A stretch of 64,000 nucleotides of DNA, from NCBI GenBank assembly GCA_017451025.1, contig JAFSSM010000003.1, forward strand, positions 39,872 to 103,871, given 5' to 3'. The DNA is from Synergistaceae bacterium. Its GTDB lineage: Bacteria; Synergistota; Synergistia; Synergistales; Aminobacteriaceae. Shown here in pieces: positions 51,611-60,687 of the stretch. The notes beneath the pieces are model-generated. The model worked only from the letters and a program-made list of their open reading frames with translations. It was not told the origin of the DNA and searched no databases. A program made the position numbers and the translations under genes. Each line of letters begins with the position of its first letter. Within the stretch, counting starts at the first letter, position 1.

Positions 51611-52708
51611 TTGCAGAATAATTCTCACACAAGAAAACGCAAAAAGAAAAACAGTTCCCGTTCCATCATCAAGGCATTGCTTTTAACGCTGGTAATAGTG
51701 CTTGCGGCAGGCAGTGCAGTAGCTTCGTACGTGCTCAAGCGTCCGTCTGAGTTCTGGGAGGAAATTATCCCGATACCTGAGGGCGAAAGGATAAGCGTAT
51801 CCGTCGAAAACGGAATGACCGCCGCACAGGCCGCCCGGGCTTTCGAGGTTCAGGGAGCAATCACCAACGGCTCGCCTGCCCAGCTCACCAAGTGGATGAT
51901 CAAGTTCGGCATCGACAAGAAAATCCGCGCGGGACACTACAGCGTAGTCCCGTCTGATGCCTGGAATTTAGCCAGACAGCTCCGCACGGCAAAGCCTGCT
52001 CTCCTGAAACTCCAGATAGTTCCGGGACTGGATATATTTGCCCTGACGGACTCACTGCAGAGCCAGGACAAGAACATTACCCGCGAAAAATTCTGCGCCG
52101 CTCTCATGAACAACAAGAACTACCCCCCTAAAATGGCAGACCTCATCAAGAATCTTCCGGAGGATGAATACACACGTGCAGCCTTCCTGATGCCGGAAAC
52201 GTACATGCTCGTGGACAGAAGCCCCGACGAAATCGTGAATGCTTCTGCTTCTGCGTGGTGGAATCACTGGGGAGATTTTATCAATTCGCACAATCTGACC
52301 TCGCGAGATGTTCAGGAGGCATCGATTGTTGCCGCAATGGTTGAGCGTGAAGTTCTGCATGATTCGGAGTGCCGGACAGTTGCCGGAGTGATTCACAACA
52401 GGCTCCGGAAGAACATGAGGCTCCAGATTGACGCAACTGTAGTGTATGCTTGGCGGCTGAAGGGACGGAAATTGACCCGCGTGCTCTACAAGGACCTGGA
52501 GATAGATTCTCCCTACAACACCTACAAGATTACGGGGCTTCCGCCGAGACCGATATGCACGCCAGGAGTTGAGGCATGGGGTGCGGCGTTAGATCCCGAG
52601 TACAACGAATATTATTACTACGTTGCGGACAAGAGCGGCTATCATCATTTCTCGAAGACCAACGCCGAACACAACAGAACCATCAGGCAGATTCGCTCGG
52701 AGAAGTAA
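51611..52708 (+). CDS. mltG: Endolytic murein transglycosylase
   Basis: MltG cuts nascent glycan strands and sets their length. The 365-residue protein has one N-terminal membrane segment after a very basic start, a LysM-like part, and the YceG core with AAMVEREVL (catalytic Glu), VAGVIHNRLRKNMRLQIDATVVY and PYNTYKITGLPPRPICTPG. The start is TTG 51611 with AGGATG upstream. Confidence 0.9.
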   Translation: MQNNSHTRKRKKKNSSRSIIKALLLTLVIVLAAGSAVASYVLKRPSEFWEEIIPIPEGERISVSVENGMTAAQAARAFEVQGAITNGSPAQLTKWMIKFGIDKKIRAGHYSVVPSDAWNLARQLRTAKPALLKLQIVPGLDIFALTDSLQSQDKNITREKFCAALMNNKNYPPKMADLIKNLPEDEYTRAAFLMPETYMLVDRSPDEIVNASASAWWNHWGDFINSHNLTSRDVQEASIVAAMVEREVLHDSECRTVAGVIHNRLRKNMRLQIDATVVYAWRLKGRKLTRVLYKDLEIDSPYNTYKITGLPPRPICTPGVEAWGAALDPEYNEYYYYVADKSGYHHFSKTNAEHNRTIRQIRSEK

Positions 52709-52723
52709 GGGAGGTGCATTGAC

Positions 52724-54841
52724 TTGGCCAGAAGGCAGCGTAACGAGGGCAGTGCGAGCTGGGCGGAACTTTTTATGTTTGTGCTGATAATTGCGTGCAT
52801 ATATTCGCTTCTTGCGCTATTCGACAGCAGTCTTGCGGGCGAGGGCGGCCGCGAATGGGGAAAATATCTGCGCAAAAACTGGGGCGGGGCAGTGATAGTC
52901 CTGCTGTTGTTCTGGATGTACGTTTGCGGTGCCAGATTTATGCGGCTCAGGATTCCAAGACTCCCCCGGCAGATTTTAGGTACATTGATGCTGTACGTGT
53001 CCTTAGCGTTCATGCTGGGGTTTTTGCGCGAGACCGGCTGGGAGTCTGAGGCGACGCTATTTCAGCCCGGGAGTTTCGGTTCAGGGCTGGCGAAATTCTT
53101 TGTGCTGAATATCGGGACGTTCATCACGCTTCTGCTGGTGGCGGGTTCGTTTGTGCTGTCGGCGGTGCTTTACGGCTCAAGGATTCTGAAGCTGACGATC
53201 CCGCAGGTGCCTTCGTTCAGGTTCAGGCGCAGAAGACCAAAACCACGCAGAAGACAGCGCAGATATAACGATTATGAATCGTACAGCGAAGAGAGGCCGG
53301 AAGATATACTCTTCATGAAGAACATTCCTGCACCTGCTTTCAAGGACGATGACGATTATTACGATGACGAGGAAGACTCGGCCCAAATTACGGACATTGA
53401 GCCGATAGATACGTCATCCAAACGTGTGGTGAATTTTGAGCCTCCGTATCTCGGGCCTGTCGATGATGACATTCCTGCGAAACCGAAAACCGGGCAGAAA
53501 GCTCTGGATATTATCGACGATGCTCTTGCGCTTATCGATGCAGGAACAAGTGCTCCTCCTGCCCGCAAGACCTCCAAGACCTCACGCACCCGCAAAATCC
53601 GCAGGCCGTTTCCCGAAATCAAGTTTACGGAAGAAGAAGCTCCAAAGTCCCAGCGTCCGGCCAAGAAGAAGCATGATGATGCTGTATTCCCTCCTCCTGC
53701 AGAACTATTCGGCGAGCGTTCGAGGATAGAGTTTTCGCGGAATCCGGACAGGGATTACGGCAAACATGGCAGGGCGATTATTTCGACGCTCAAGAATTTT
53801 GGGATAAGTGCAAGCGTGGCGCAGACCATAGCGGGGCCTTCGCTGATCCAGTACAAGCTGGAACTGGCTTCGGGAACGAAAATCAGCAAGGTATCCGGCC
53901 TCGATGACGAGATAGCTATAGACTTGGCCGTAACTTCAGTGAGGATTGAGGCTCCGATTCTCGGCACTCACTATGTGGGAGTTGAGGTGCCCATCCCTGA
54001 CCGCAAGACAGTAACTCTAAGGAGCATTATCGACTCCGGCGAATACATAAACACTTCCGCTAGACTGCCTCTGCCTCTTGGAATGAAGACGGGCGGCAAG
54101 GTTTTTGTGAAGGGTCTGGAGGAGATGCCTCACATGCTGGTTGCCGGTTCAGAGGGCTCCGGAAAATCTACGTTCGTGAATGCGTGTATCCTGAGCATGT
54201 GCTCGGTTAAGACTCCTGATGAGCTGAAGCTGATTCTGATTGACCCGAGACACTCGGACTTCTCCGTGTATGACGGACTGCCTCACCTCTTGGCCGAACC
54301 TGTAACTGACCCAAAAACTGCCCGCAAAGCTGTTGAGTGGGCGTGTGCGGAGATGGACAGGAGGACAGCTGAGTTTTCGCAGGAGAAGGCCAGAAACCTC
54401 GAGGCATATAACCGCAAGGTCTCCAAGTCGAAGCGCATACCAGAAATAGCAATAGTTATCAGTGAGCTTGCTGACCTGATGTACTCTGAGGGAAGCGATT
54501 TCGGCGAGCTTGCCGCAAAACTGGCGAGGAAGTCCGGCGGAGCGGGAATATACATGCTGATTGCTGCACAGAAGCCGTCTGTCGATGTGTTCACACCGCA
54601 GATGAAGTCGGTGGTACCTGCCAGAGCGGTCTTCACGCTGAACAACGCAGGAGACTCCAAGAACGCGATAGACTCTCCTGACGGTGCAAAGCTAATCGGC
54701 AAGGGGGATATGCTGTTCGTGAGCACGGGGAGTCCCGTACCGGTCAGACTGCAGTCTCCTTATGTCAAGCACGAGAAGATTGCTGATTTTGTGGAGTACA
54801 TGACCAGCAGCCTTGAGCCGCCGGAATTGATTAAGTTTTGA
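52724..54841 (+). CDS. ftsK: FtsK/SpoIIIE-family DNA translocase
   Basis: The 705-residue protein has four N-terminal membrane segments (to about residue 155), a charged linker rich in Arg, Asp and Pro, and the motor domain with Walker A GSEGSGKST near 477 and Walker B EIAIVISELADLM. It pumps chromosomal DNA through the closing septum. The chain ends shortly after the motor, so the DNA-reading gamma domain of typical FtsK is absent. The start is TTG 52724 behind GGGAGGTG. Confidence 0.9.
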   Translation: MARRQRNEGSASWAELFMFVLIIACIYSLLALFDSSLAGEGGREWGKYLRKNWGGAVIVLLLFWMYVCGARFMRLRIPRLPRQILGTLMLYVSLAFMLGFLRETGWESEATLFQPGSFGSGLAKFFVLNIGTFITLLLVAGSFVLSAVLYGSRILKLTIPQVPSFRFRRRRPKPRRRQRRYNDYESYSEERPEDILFMKNIPAPAFKDDDDYYDDEEDSAQITDIEPIDTSSKRVVNFEPPYLGPVDDDIPAKPKTGQKALDIIDDALALIDAGTSAPPARKTSKTSRTRKIRRPFPEIKFTEEEAPKSQRPAKKKHDDAVFPPPAELFGERSRIEFSRNPDRDYGKHGRAIISTLKNFGISASVAQTIAGPSLIQYKLELASGTKISKVSGLDDEIAIDLAVTSVRIEAPILGTHYVGVEVPIPDRKTVTLRSIIDSGEYINTSARLPLPLGMKTGGKVFVKGLEEMPHMLVAGSEGSGKSTFVNACILSMCSVKTPDELKLILIDPRHSDFSVYDGLPHLLAEPVTDPKTARKAVEWACAEMDRRTAEFSQEKARNLEAYNRKVSKSKRIPEIAIVISELADLMYSEGSDFGELAAKLARKSGGAGIYMLIAAQKPSVDVFTPQMKSVVPARAVFTLNNAGDSKNAIDSPDGAKLIGKGDMLFVSTGSPVPVRLQSPYVKHEKIADFVEYMTSSLEPPELIKF

Positions 54842-54847
54842 GTTTGG

Positions 54848-54885
54848 TTCCTCCCTTGCTGAAAAAGTGAGGGAGGAATTTTTTT
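54848..54885 (+). terminator. Intrinsic terminator after ftsK
   Basis: TTCCTCCCT and AGGGAGGAA form a perfect 9-bp stem followed by seven T, 7 bases after the stop. Confidence 0.93.
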
Positions 54886-54927
54886 GTGTATAATGCGACT
54901 ATTCCTCATAGAAAGGATTGTTGAAGA

Positions 54928-55962
54928 TTGATTACTCTTCCGGAGATTATTGAACTAGACAAGCGTCCGCCTTCCGTAACCGTGTACATGACTAGCTACA
55001 ATCACGGCAAATATATTGACGAGGCAATACGGAGCGTGCTGAAACAGGAAACGGATTTTCCTGTGAACATAGTCATTCACGACGATGCATCACCGGACAA
55101 CAGCCAGGAGATTATTAGGAGGTATGCTGCCGCTAGTTCCAATATTACGGCGGTACTTGAGACGGAGAATTTTGTTCTGAACGGCAAATCCTTTTTCCCG
55201 AAGATGATTCCGCATTTGACTGGGAAGTACATGGCTTATCTTGAGTGCGATGATTTCTGGGTAAACGAGCATAAACTGCAGATTCAGGTGGACTATCTGG
55301 AGGCTAATCCTGATCACATAGCTGTGTACAGCAATATAGTTCCTGTGAACAAGTTCAGCGAGCGTGATGAATCTGTGCGCTATGAGATGGTGCTCGGAGC
55401 AAAAATCGGCTTCCGTAAGACAGAGGGCGGAGATTATCCGCCTCCTCCCGCGAAAATAGGAGGAGTAGAACATCAGATAGGTACGCTAGTTATCAGGAAT
55501 TTCTGGCGATACATGACACCTGAGGATATAGACTTCTACCTGCATGTTGTCGGGAACGGAGATAACAAGATGATCGCAATGCTGCAGCACTTAGGAAAAG
55601 TCTATCATTTCAGCGATGAGTTGTCTGCTTACAGGAGAATCACAGATGAAGGCACATCTTACAGTGCACGCGTAAGAAAAATCAGCGACTTCGACAGGTA
55701 CAAATTCATTGTTCTGGAATCCGCAGAAACCTTCAGAATGATTGAGCATTTCTTTGGCAAAAATTACAGGCAAAGATACTTTCAGCTGTTAATGAGTGAA
55801 ATTCATTCCCTGCGCAGGTTCCACAAGGACATCATATTCACTCCGGGCTTGAAGCCGCATTTCAAGGCAATTCCTCTGTGGGTATATCCTGTTTTCCTGT
55901 TCCGCCTCGCAGGAAAGGCAGCCAAGAAAGTTTTGAAGCTTCTGCACATCATCAAGAAGTAA
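54928..55962 (+). CDS. Family 2 glycosyltransferase
   Basis: The 344-residue protein has the GT-A start VTVYMTSYNHGKYIDEAIRS, IHDDASPDNS and the DXD-like ECDDFWV near residue 107. It probably adds a sugar to a surface glycan; acceptor and donor are unknown. There is a basic, partly hydrophobic C-terminus (WVYPVFLFRLAGKAAKKVLK) that may bind the membrane. The start is TTG 54928. It lies alone between a terminator and murC. Confidence 0.82.
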   Translation: MITLPEIIELDKRPPSVTVYMTSYNHGKYIDEAIRSVLKQETDFPVNIVIHDDASPDNSQEIIRRYAAASSNITAVLETENFVLNGKSFFPKMIPHLTGKYMAYLECDDFWVNEHKLQIQVDYLEANPDHIAVYSNIVPVNKFSERDESVRYEMVLGAKIGFRKTEGGDYPPPPAKIGGVEHQIGTLVIRNFWRYMTPEDIDFYLHVVGNGDNKMIAMLQHLGKVYHFSDELSAYRRITDEGTSYSARVRKISDFDRYKFIVLESAETFRMIEHFFGKNYRQRYFQLLMSEIHSLRRFHKDIIFTPGLKPHFKAIPLWVYPVFLFRLAGKAAKKVLKLLHIIKK

Positions 55963-55980
55963 TTCACAAATACCTTGCCA

Positions 55981-55989
55981 TGCTACAAT
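55981..55989 (+). promoter_or_regulatory. Extended -10 promoter TGC-TACAAT for murC
   Basis: The element lies 40 bases before the murC ATG; a TTCACA 15 bases upstream of the -10 is a possible, closely spaced -35. Confidence 0.5.
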
Positions 55990-56028
55990 AAGCCATTCAA
56001 GCATAAATAATTTTTTAGGAGTGTAGGC

Positions 56029-57405
56029 ATGACTAATAATTTGAATCTGCGGCGCGTTCACCTTATGGGCATAGGCGGAGCAGGAATGAGTGCGCTCGCA
56101 AAATTATTACAGGCTAGCGGCATTGAAGTTTCCGGCTGTGATCTCAATGAGCCTCACTATAATTTAGGCGATATTCCTTGTCTGCTGGGACATTCACACA
56201 CACACATCACCGACCTGAAGCCTGACGCATTGATTCTCAGTTCCGCAGTCCACCGCGACTCGGAAGAAGTCCTCGCTGCCATCGCCGCAAACATCCCAAT
56301 ACTTTCCCGCGCCCAAGCTCTCAGTTTCCCCTTCAACCAGTCATACGGCATAGGCATAGCCGGAACTCACGGCAAGACCACTACATCGTCAATGACCGGC
56401 TTGATTTTCCTGAAGGCAGGGCTTGAACCGACAATCTACGTCGGTGCGAACGTCCCTGACATCGGCTCAAATGCTGTTGCTGGTTCAGGAGAACACTTCA
56501 TTGCGGAACTTGACGAGTCCGACGGAACTTTTGAGCTGTTTACTCCGAACATAGCCGTAATCACTAATGCAGACTGGGATCACGTAGACCATTACCCGAC
56601 CCGCGAAGCCGTAATCGAAGCCTTTGCGCGTTATGCTGACGGCAGGAAGCAGGGCGGTACGCTGGTGATATGCGCGGACGACGACGGAGCATCGCAGGTT
56701 CTCTCGATGTGCAGCCCAAATCGCGGCCATGTTGTACGTTACGGCTGGGGCAAGAGCAGGGACTGGGGAGCCTACAACATTACGCACACGAACGGCGGCG
56801 GAATCTCCTGCGCTGTCTCCCACAACGGAAAATATCTCGGAAGGCTTGAGCTGTCGGTCAGCGGCGAGCACAACATCCTGAACGCCTTAGCCGCAATCGC
56901 TTCTGCCTATATATGCGGAGTGGACTTTGAGCTGTCGGCGGCAATCCTGAAGGATTTTCACGGTTCGGAACGCCGTATGCAGGTCAAGGGCATCACCGGA
57001 AATGATATTCTCGTTATGGACGATTATGCACACCATCCTTCGGAGATGCACGCCACTATCAGGGCCGTAAGGAACATTTATCCGGACAAGAGGCTTGTGG
57101 TTGTGTTCCAGCCTCACAGGTATTCGCGCACCGCCAAGTTCGCGGAGTACATAGCCAGTTCTCTTGACCAGGCCGATGAAGCGTATGTTCTGCCGGTATT
57201 TTCTGCTGGTGAAGATGACATCGAGCAGGGACACTCCGAAGAAATCATCAAGTATGCGCGCAAAAACACAAAGCCTGTGGAGTTCGAGGCAATCCCTGCA
57301 ATTCTGAAGGAGACACTGAAGCCTGGAGATATTCTGCTGACTATGGGAGCAGGGGATGTGTACAAGCTGGGGGAAAAATTCCTGAATGATAATCAAAGCC
57401 TTTAG
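56029..57405 (+). CDS. murC: UDP-MurNAc:L-alanine ligase
   Basis: MurC starts the stem peptide. The 458-residue protein has the N-terminal LMGIGGAGMSALA loop, the ATP motif GIAGTHGKTTTSSM near residue 110, ELDESDGTFE and DDYAHHPSE. TTAGGAG lies just upstream. It heads dcw block 3 on the plus strand. Confidence 0.95.
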   Translation: MTNNLNLRRVHLMGIGGAGMSALAKLLQASGIEVSGCDLNEPHYNLGDIPCLLGHSHTHITDLKPDALILSSAVHRDSEEVLAAIAANIPILSRAQALSFPFNQSYGIGIAGTHGKTTTSSMTGLIFLKAGLEPTIYVGANVPDIGSNAVAGSGEHFIAELDESDGTFELFTPNIAVITNADWDHVDHYPTREAVIEAFARYADGRKQGGTLVICADDDGASQVLSMCSPNRGHVVRYGWGKSRDWGAYNITHTNGGGISCAVSHNGKYLGRLELSVSGEHNILNALAAIASAYICGVDFELSAAILKDFHGSERRMQVKGITGNDILVMDDYAHHPSEMHATIRAVRNIYPDKRLVVVFQPHRYSRTAKFAEYIASSLDQADEAYVLPVFSAGEDDIEQGHSEEIIKYARKNTKPVEFEAIPAILKETLKPGDILLTMGAGDVYKLGEKFLNDNQSL

Positions 57406-57441
57406 GGTATAATTACGAAAAAATTTCTCAGGAATCGTTGA

Positions 57442-58362
57442 ATGCGTATGTTGCTGAATAACTTGCAGTCCTCTTTACCTCACACAGTAATAAACGAAAA
57501 TGTTCCGCTTTCTCCGCTCTGCACTTTGGGTGTAGGCGGTGAAGCTGAGTTTTTTGCTGCACCTTCGTCAATTGGACAGATGCATATCCTGTTCAATCTG
57601 GCCATGAAGGAAAATTGCCCTGTATATGTGCTCGGAGGAGGAAGCAACGTGCTTTTTCCTGACGGACTCGTCAAGGGAATCGTAATCTCCACTCAGAACC
57701 TTAACTCAATAGAATGGAGGACTCCTATTACTGCGGATATAGATGCAGGCTTCAAGCTTCCGGCCCTCATGAAGGAATTGAGGGAGCGCGGGCTTGCCGG
57801 TATGGAGTTTGCGGCGGGAATACCCGGTACTCTGGGCGGAGCGATTGCGGGCAACGCAGGAGCAGGCGGACACGGAGTGTGTGAACTTGTCGACCAGGTG
57901 ATAACTATTGAGGCTGACGGCACGATCAAGATGCGTAACAACAATGATATATCCTACTCTTACAGGAAGTGCTCCCTGTCTGAAGGGAAGCGCGTAATCG
58001 TCTCAGCACGTATGACTTTCAGGACAGCAGCGCCCAAAGATGCCGATGTTCTGGACAGCTATCTTCTAAGGCGCGGCACTCAGCCTCACGGTCTGCGCAA
58101 TGCGGGATGCACCTTCAAGAATCCGGAAGGCAATTCCGCCGGCAAGCTCCTAGATGAGGCAGGGTGCAAGGGCTTATGTGTCGGGGACGCAATAGTGTCT
58201 GACGTTCACGCAAACTTCATTCTGAACAGGGGGCACGCGGCCAGTTCGGACATAATGGAGCTGGTGAAAATGTGTTCGCAGAGAGTTTATGACAGCACGG
58301 GAATCAGGCTGGAGCCGGAGATAAAGTTTTTGGGCTGGTCTGACCCGTGCTTTTGCGTGTAG
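57442..58362 (+). CDS. murB: UDP-N-acetylenolpyruvoylglucosamine reductase
   Basis: MurB reduces UDP-GlcNAc-enolpyruvate to UDP-MurNAc with NADPH and FAD. The 306-residue protein has NVPLSPLCTLGVGG, VLGGGSNVLF, GIPGTLGGAIAGNAGA, the SYRKCSL active-site stretch and GCTFKNPEGNSAGKLL. It follows murC by 36 bases; a TATAAT between them at 57411 may be a local promoter. Confidence 0.94.
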   Translation: MRMLLNNLQSSLPHTVINENVPLSPLCTLGVGGEAEFFAAPSSIGQMHILFNLAMKENCPVYVLGGGSNVLFPDGLVKGIVISTQNLNSIEWRTPITADIDAGFKLPALMKELRERGLAGMEFAAGIPGTLGGAIAGNAGAGGHGVCELVDQVITIEADGTIKMRNNNDISYSYRKCSLSEGKRVIVSARMTFRTAAPKDADVLDSYLLRRGTQPHGLRNAGCTFKNPEGNSAGKLLDEAGCKGLCVGDAIVSDVHANFILNRGHAASSDIMELVKMCSQRVYDSTGIRLEPEIKFLGWSDPCFCV

Positions 58363-58371
58363 TGGTAAATT

Positions 58372-59130
58372 GTGCGCCGCAGACTTCTTATGCTTGTTAT
58401 GCTGGTAGGCTGTATGACACGCATATATGAATATAGATACTGGTTCACCCTCAAGGATTACCGCGTAGAGGCGCAGTCGCAGGCACTCGAGCGCAGATTG
58501 TGGGAAGTTTTCCCGCAAAGATGCCTGACCTTCTGGCCGTACTTCATGAAAGACTCAGAGGGCATGAGGGATTTTCTGGAACGCGATATGCCCGTAACCG
58601 TCAGCACAAAGATGGAGGGGCTGGGACACTTCAGGACGCGTATCGACTGGCTAAAGGCTTGGGTCAAAGTTGAGTGGCGCGGAAAAATCTGGTGCATATC
58701 CCGCGACGGCAGAATGTGGCTCTACGAACAAGGCAGGCCAAGTGAAGCGGAAGCCGGTTCTCTGGTCTGGAAGATACCTGAAGAGGGCGGAGCAGGCGGC
58801 GATATGAACGTTCAGCCTCCGATGTTCGGGGTATTTGCCTCGCCGATAGATACAGGAGTGATAAGCTCATTCCTCGAGGAGTTTCGCGGGTGCAAATGGT
58901 TCGATGCGGCACGTGAAATCACTTGGGAACGCCGGGCCGGTATGGACCTGTTCATCCTGAAGTTAGAGCATGGCCGCCAAAAATTCGAGCTGTACCTGCA
59001 GAGAGAGAAGTACTCGGGGCAGGACGTAGGAGCATCGATTGACGAGATATTCTCCGGGCTGATAACAGAGGGAGGGAATCACGTGATAGATGCGACATAT
59101 GAGGGAAAAATCCTGCTGAGAAAGCTATAA
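58372..59130 (+). CDS. FtsQ/DivIB-position division protein, divergent
   Basis: The 252-residue protein has a short basic start and one hydrophobic segment (LLMLVMLVGC), then a periplasmic part. That part has FTLKDYRVEAQSQALERRLWE and RVEWRGKIWCI-type sequence comparable to the POTRA and beta domains of FtsQ (W-IS-DG--W pattern). Sequence identity with FtsQ is weak; the assignment rests on topology and its place between murB and ftsA. The start is GTG 58372. Confidence 0.6.
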   Translation: MRRRLLMLVMLVGCMTRIYEYRYWFTLKDYRVEAQSQALERRLWEVFPQRCLTFWPYFMKDSEGMRDFLERDMPVTVSTKMEGLGHFRTRIDWLKAWVKVEWRGKIWCISRDGRMWLYEQGRPSEAEAGSLVWKIPEEGGAGGDMNVQPPMFGVFASPIDTGVISSFLEEFRGCKWFDAAREITWERRAGMDLFILKLEHGRQKFELYLQREKYSGQDVGASIDEIFSGLITEGGNHVIDATYEGKILLRKL

Positions 59131-59132
59131 CT

Positions 59133-59251
59133 AAGGGAACATGAGACCACTATGTAGGGGGAAAATTGCCCCGAATAAACTATAATACTCAGCACTTGAT
59201 ACAATACACATAGAGAATTTGAACTTGAATTTAAAGAAGGGAACATGAGAC
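59133..59251 (+). repeat. Two direct copies of a 15-base motif in the ftsA leader
   Basis: AAGGGAACATGAGAC occurs at 59133 to 59147 and again at 59237 to 59251, 104 bases apart. Each has a ribosome-site-like AAGGGA before an ATG that opens a tiny ORF (14 and 8 codons). The second ORF overlaps the ftsA start in another frame. A TATAAT lies between the copies at 59177. Confidence 0.7.
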
Positions 59252-59254
59252 AAA

Positions 59255-60613
59255 ATGCCGGGAAGATCTGACAACCTGATCGTAGGGTTGAGTTTGGGAA
59301 CAACAAAGACCACGATGATAGTGGCAGAAAAGAATCCGAATTATCCTGATTCTGTACATGTCATCGGGTTTGGTTATGCGCCGTCAAAGGGTATCGCCAA
59401 AGGCATTATTGTGAATCTACCTGACGCCCGGCAGTCAGTGATGAGAGCCTTCCAGGAAGCCCAGAGCATAACCGGTATTCCGGCCAAGCGTCTCAACAAC
59501 GTAATAGTGGCCTTCAATGCGCTGGACGTTCAGAGCGAGTCAACTCACGGAATGATTACGCTGGGCGGCCGCGAGTCTAAGACGGTCGGCGAGGAGGCCC
59601 TCCAGAACGTCATAGACAGGGCGCGGGACTATGTGCCTATGAGGAGCAACATGTACTCGCTCCACATGATACCCACGCGCTACGAGTTAGACGGCCAGAA
59701 CGTTGACGACCCGCTCGACATGAACGGAAGCCAGCTCGACGTGTGGCTCCAGACTGTGGCGTTCCCGATGACCTATGTGCAGAACGTAGTCAGCTGTGTG
59801 CGCGGAGCAGGCATCGACGAAATCAGAGGTCTTGTGCTGAAACCTCTTGCGTCATCGCTCGGAGCAGTCTACGAGGAAGAAATGCGCGCAGGGTGTATCT
59901 CAATCTGCATAGGCGGAGGCACAACAGGAATAGTGCTGTATCGCGGCGGAAGGGCTTTCCGTGTGATGAGCATACCCATAGGCGGCGAACACGTTAGCAG
60001 GGATTTGGCGACGGTGATGCACATGACTCTGAGGGAGGCCGAGCTGACCAAGAAGAGAATGTTCTCCGATAGCGAGGACGAGCTTCGCCGCGACGGAATC
60101 GATGTAGACTTGGCCTATCAGGTAATCTTCGCGCGACTTGAAGAACTGTTCGACGAATACATACGCAATGCTCTGGCCGAATGCACGCCCCAGCATTTTC
60201 CTGGCGGGATAATTCTTTCTGGCGGAGTGTCGGATACGCCGGGAATAGACATGATGCTTGAGGACATTCTGCAGATGCCGGTGCGCAAGGTCAAAAATCC
60301 GATATACGCAATGCCTCCGGGGCTGGACAATGCCGCATATGTCAGTGCCGCCGGGATTCTGAAGTACTACGTTGCGACGGAAAAGGACCCGTACCTGTTC
60401 CTGAAGTCTGACCAGAGTCTGCCAGGTCTTGCCGGACGTTCGGATGATATGCGCAAGACGCGCAGACAGGCGGACGAAGAGCCGGAAGAGGAAGAGGAAA
60501 TCCGTGAAGAGCCGGAGTACGAGGAAGAGGAATACGAAGAAGATGAAGAACCGCGCGAGAATATCCGGGAGATGCTCGGCGGTTTCATGGACAAAATAAA
60601 GAAGCTGTTCTAG
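59255..60613 (+). CDS. ftsA: Cell division protein FtsA
   Basis: FtsA is the actin-like protein that ties FtsZ filaments to the membrane. The 452-residue protein has GLSLGTTKTTMIV, SISICIGGGTTGIVLY-like phosphate loops (CISICIGGGTTGI), IPIGGEHVSRDLA and GIILSGGVSDTPG. A strongly acidic linker precedes the final amphipathic helix NIREMLGGFMDKIKKLF, the membrane-targeting tail. The ribosome site GAAGGGA is 13 bases away and is shared with an 8-codon upstream ORF. Confidence 0.93.
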   Translation: MPGRSDNLIVGLSLGTTKTTMIVAEKNPNYPDSVHVIGFGYAPSKGIAKGIIVNLPDARQSVMRAFQEAQSITGIPAKRLNNVIVAFNALDVQSESTHGMITLGGRESKTVGEEALQNVIDRARDYVPMRSNMYSLHMIPTRYELDGQNVDDPLDMNGSQLDVWLQTVAFPMTYVQNVVSCVRGAGIDEIRGLVLKPLASSLGAVYEEEMRAGCISICIGGGTTGIVLYRGGRAFRVMSIPIGGEHVSRDLATVMHMTLREAELTKKRMFSDSEDELRRDGIDVDLAYQVIFARLEELFDEYIRNALAECTPQHFPGGIILSGGVSDTPGIDMMLEDILQMPVRKVKNPIYAMPPGLDNAAYVSAAGILKYYVATEKDPYLFLKSDQSLPGLAGRSDDMRKTRRQADEEPEEEEEIREEPEYEEEEYEEDEEPRENIREMLGGFMDKIKKLF

Positions 60614-60634
60614 CAATGCGCAAACTTGTAATGC

Positions 60635-60663
60635 CTGAAAAAATACAATAAAATATTTTTCAG
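60635..60663 (+). promoter_or_regulatory. A/T-rich hairpin between ftsA and ftsZ
   Basis: CTGAAAAAATA and TATTTTTCAG pair around an 8-base loop, 21 bases after the ftsA stop and 5 bases before the ftsZ ribosome site. It could be a processing or attenuation site or just a stabilising hairpin. Confidence 0.45.
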
Positions 60664-60687
60664 ACATCGGAGGAGGTTATTGATGCA

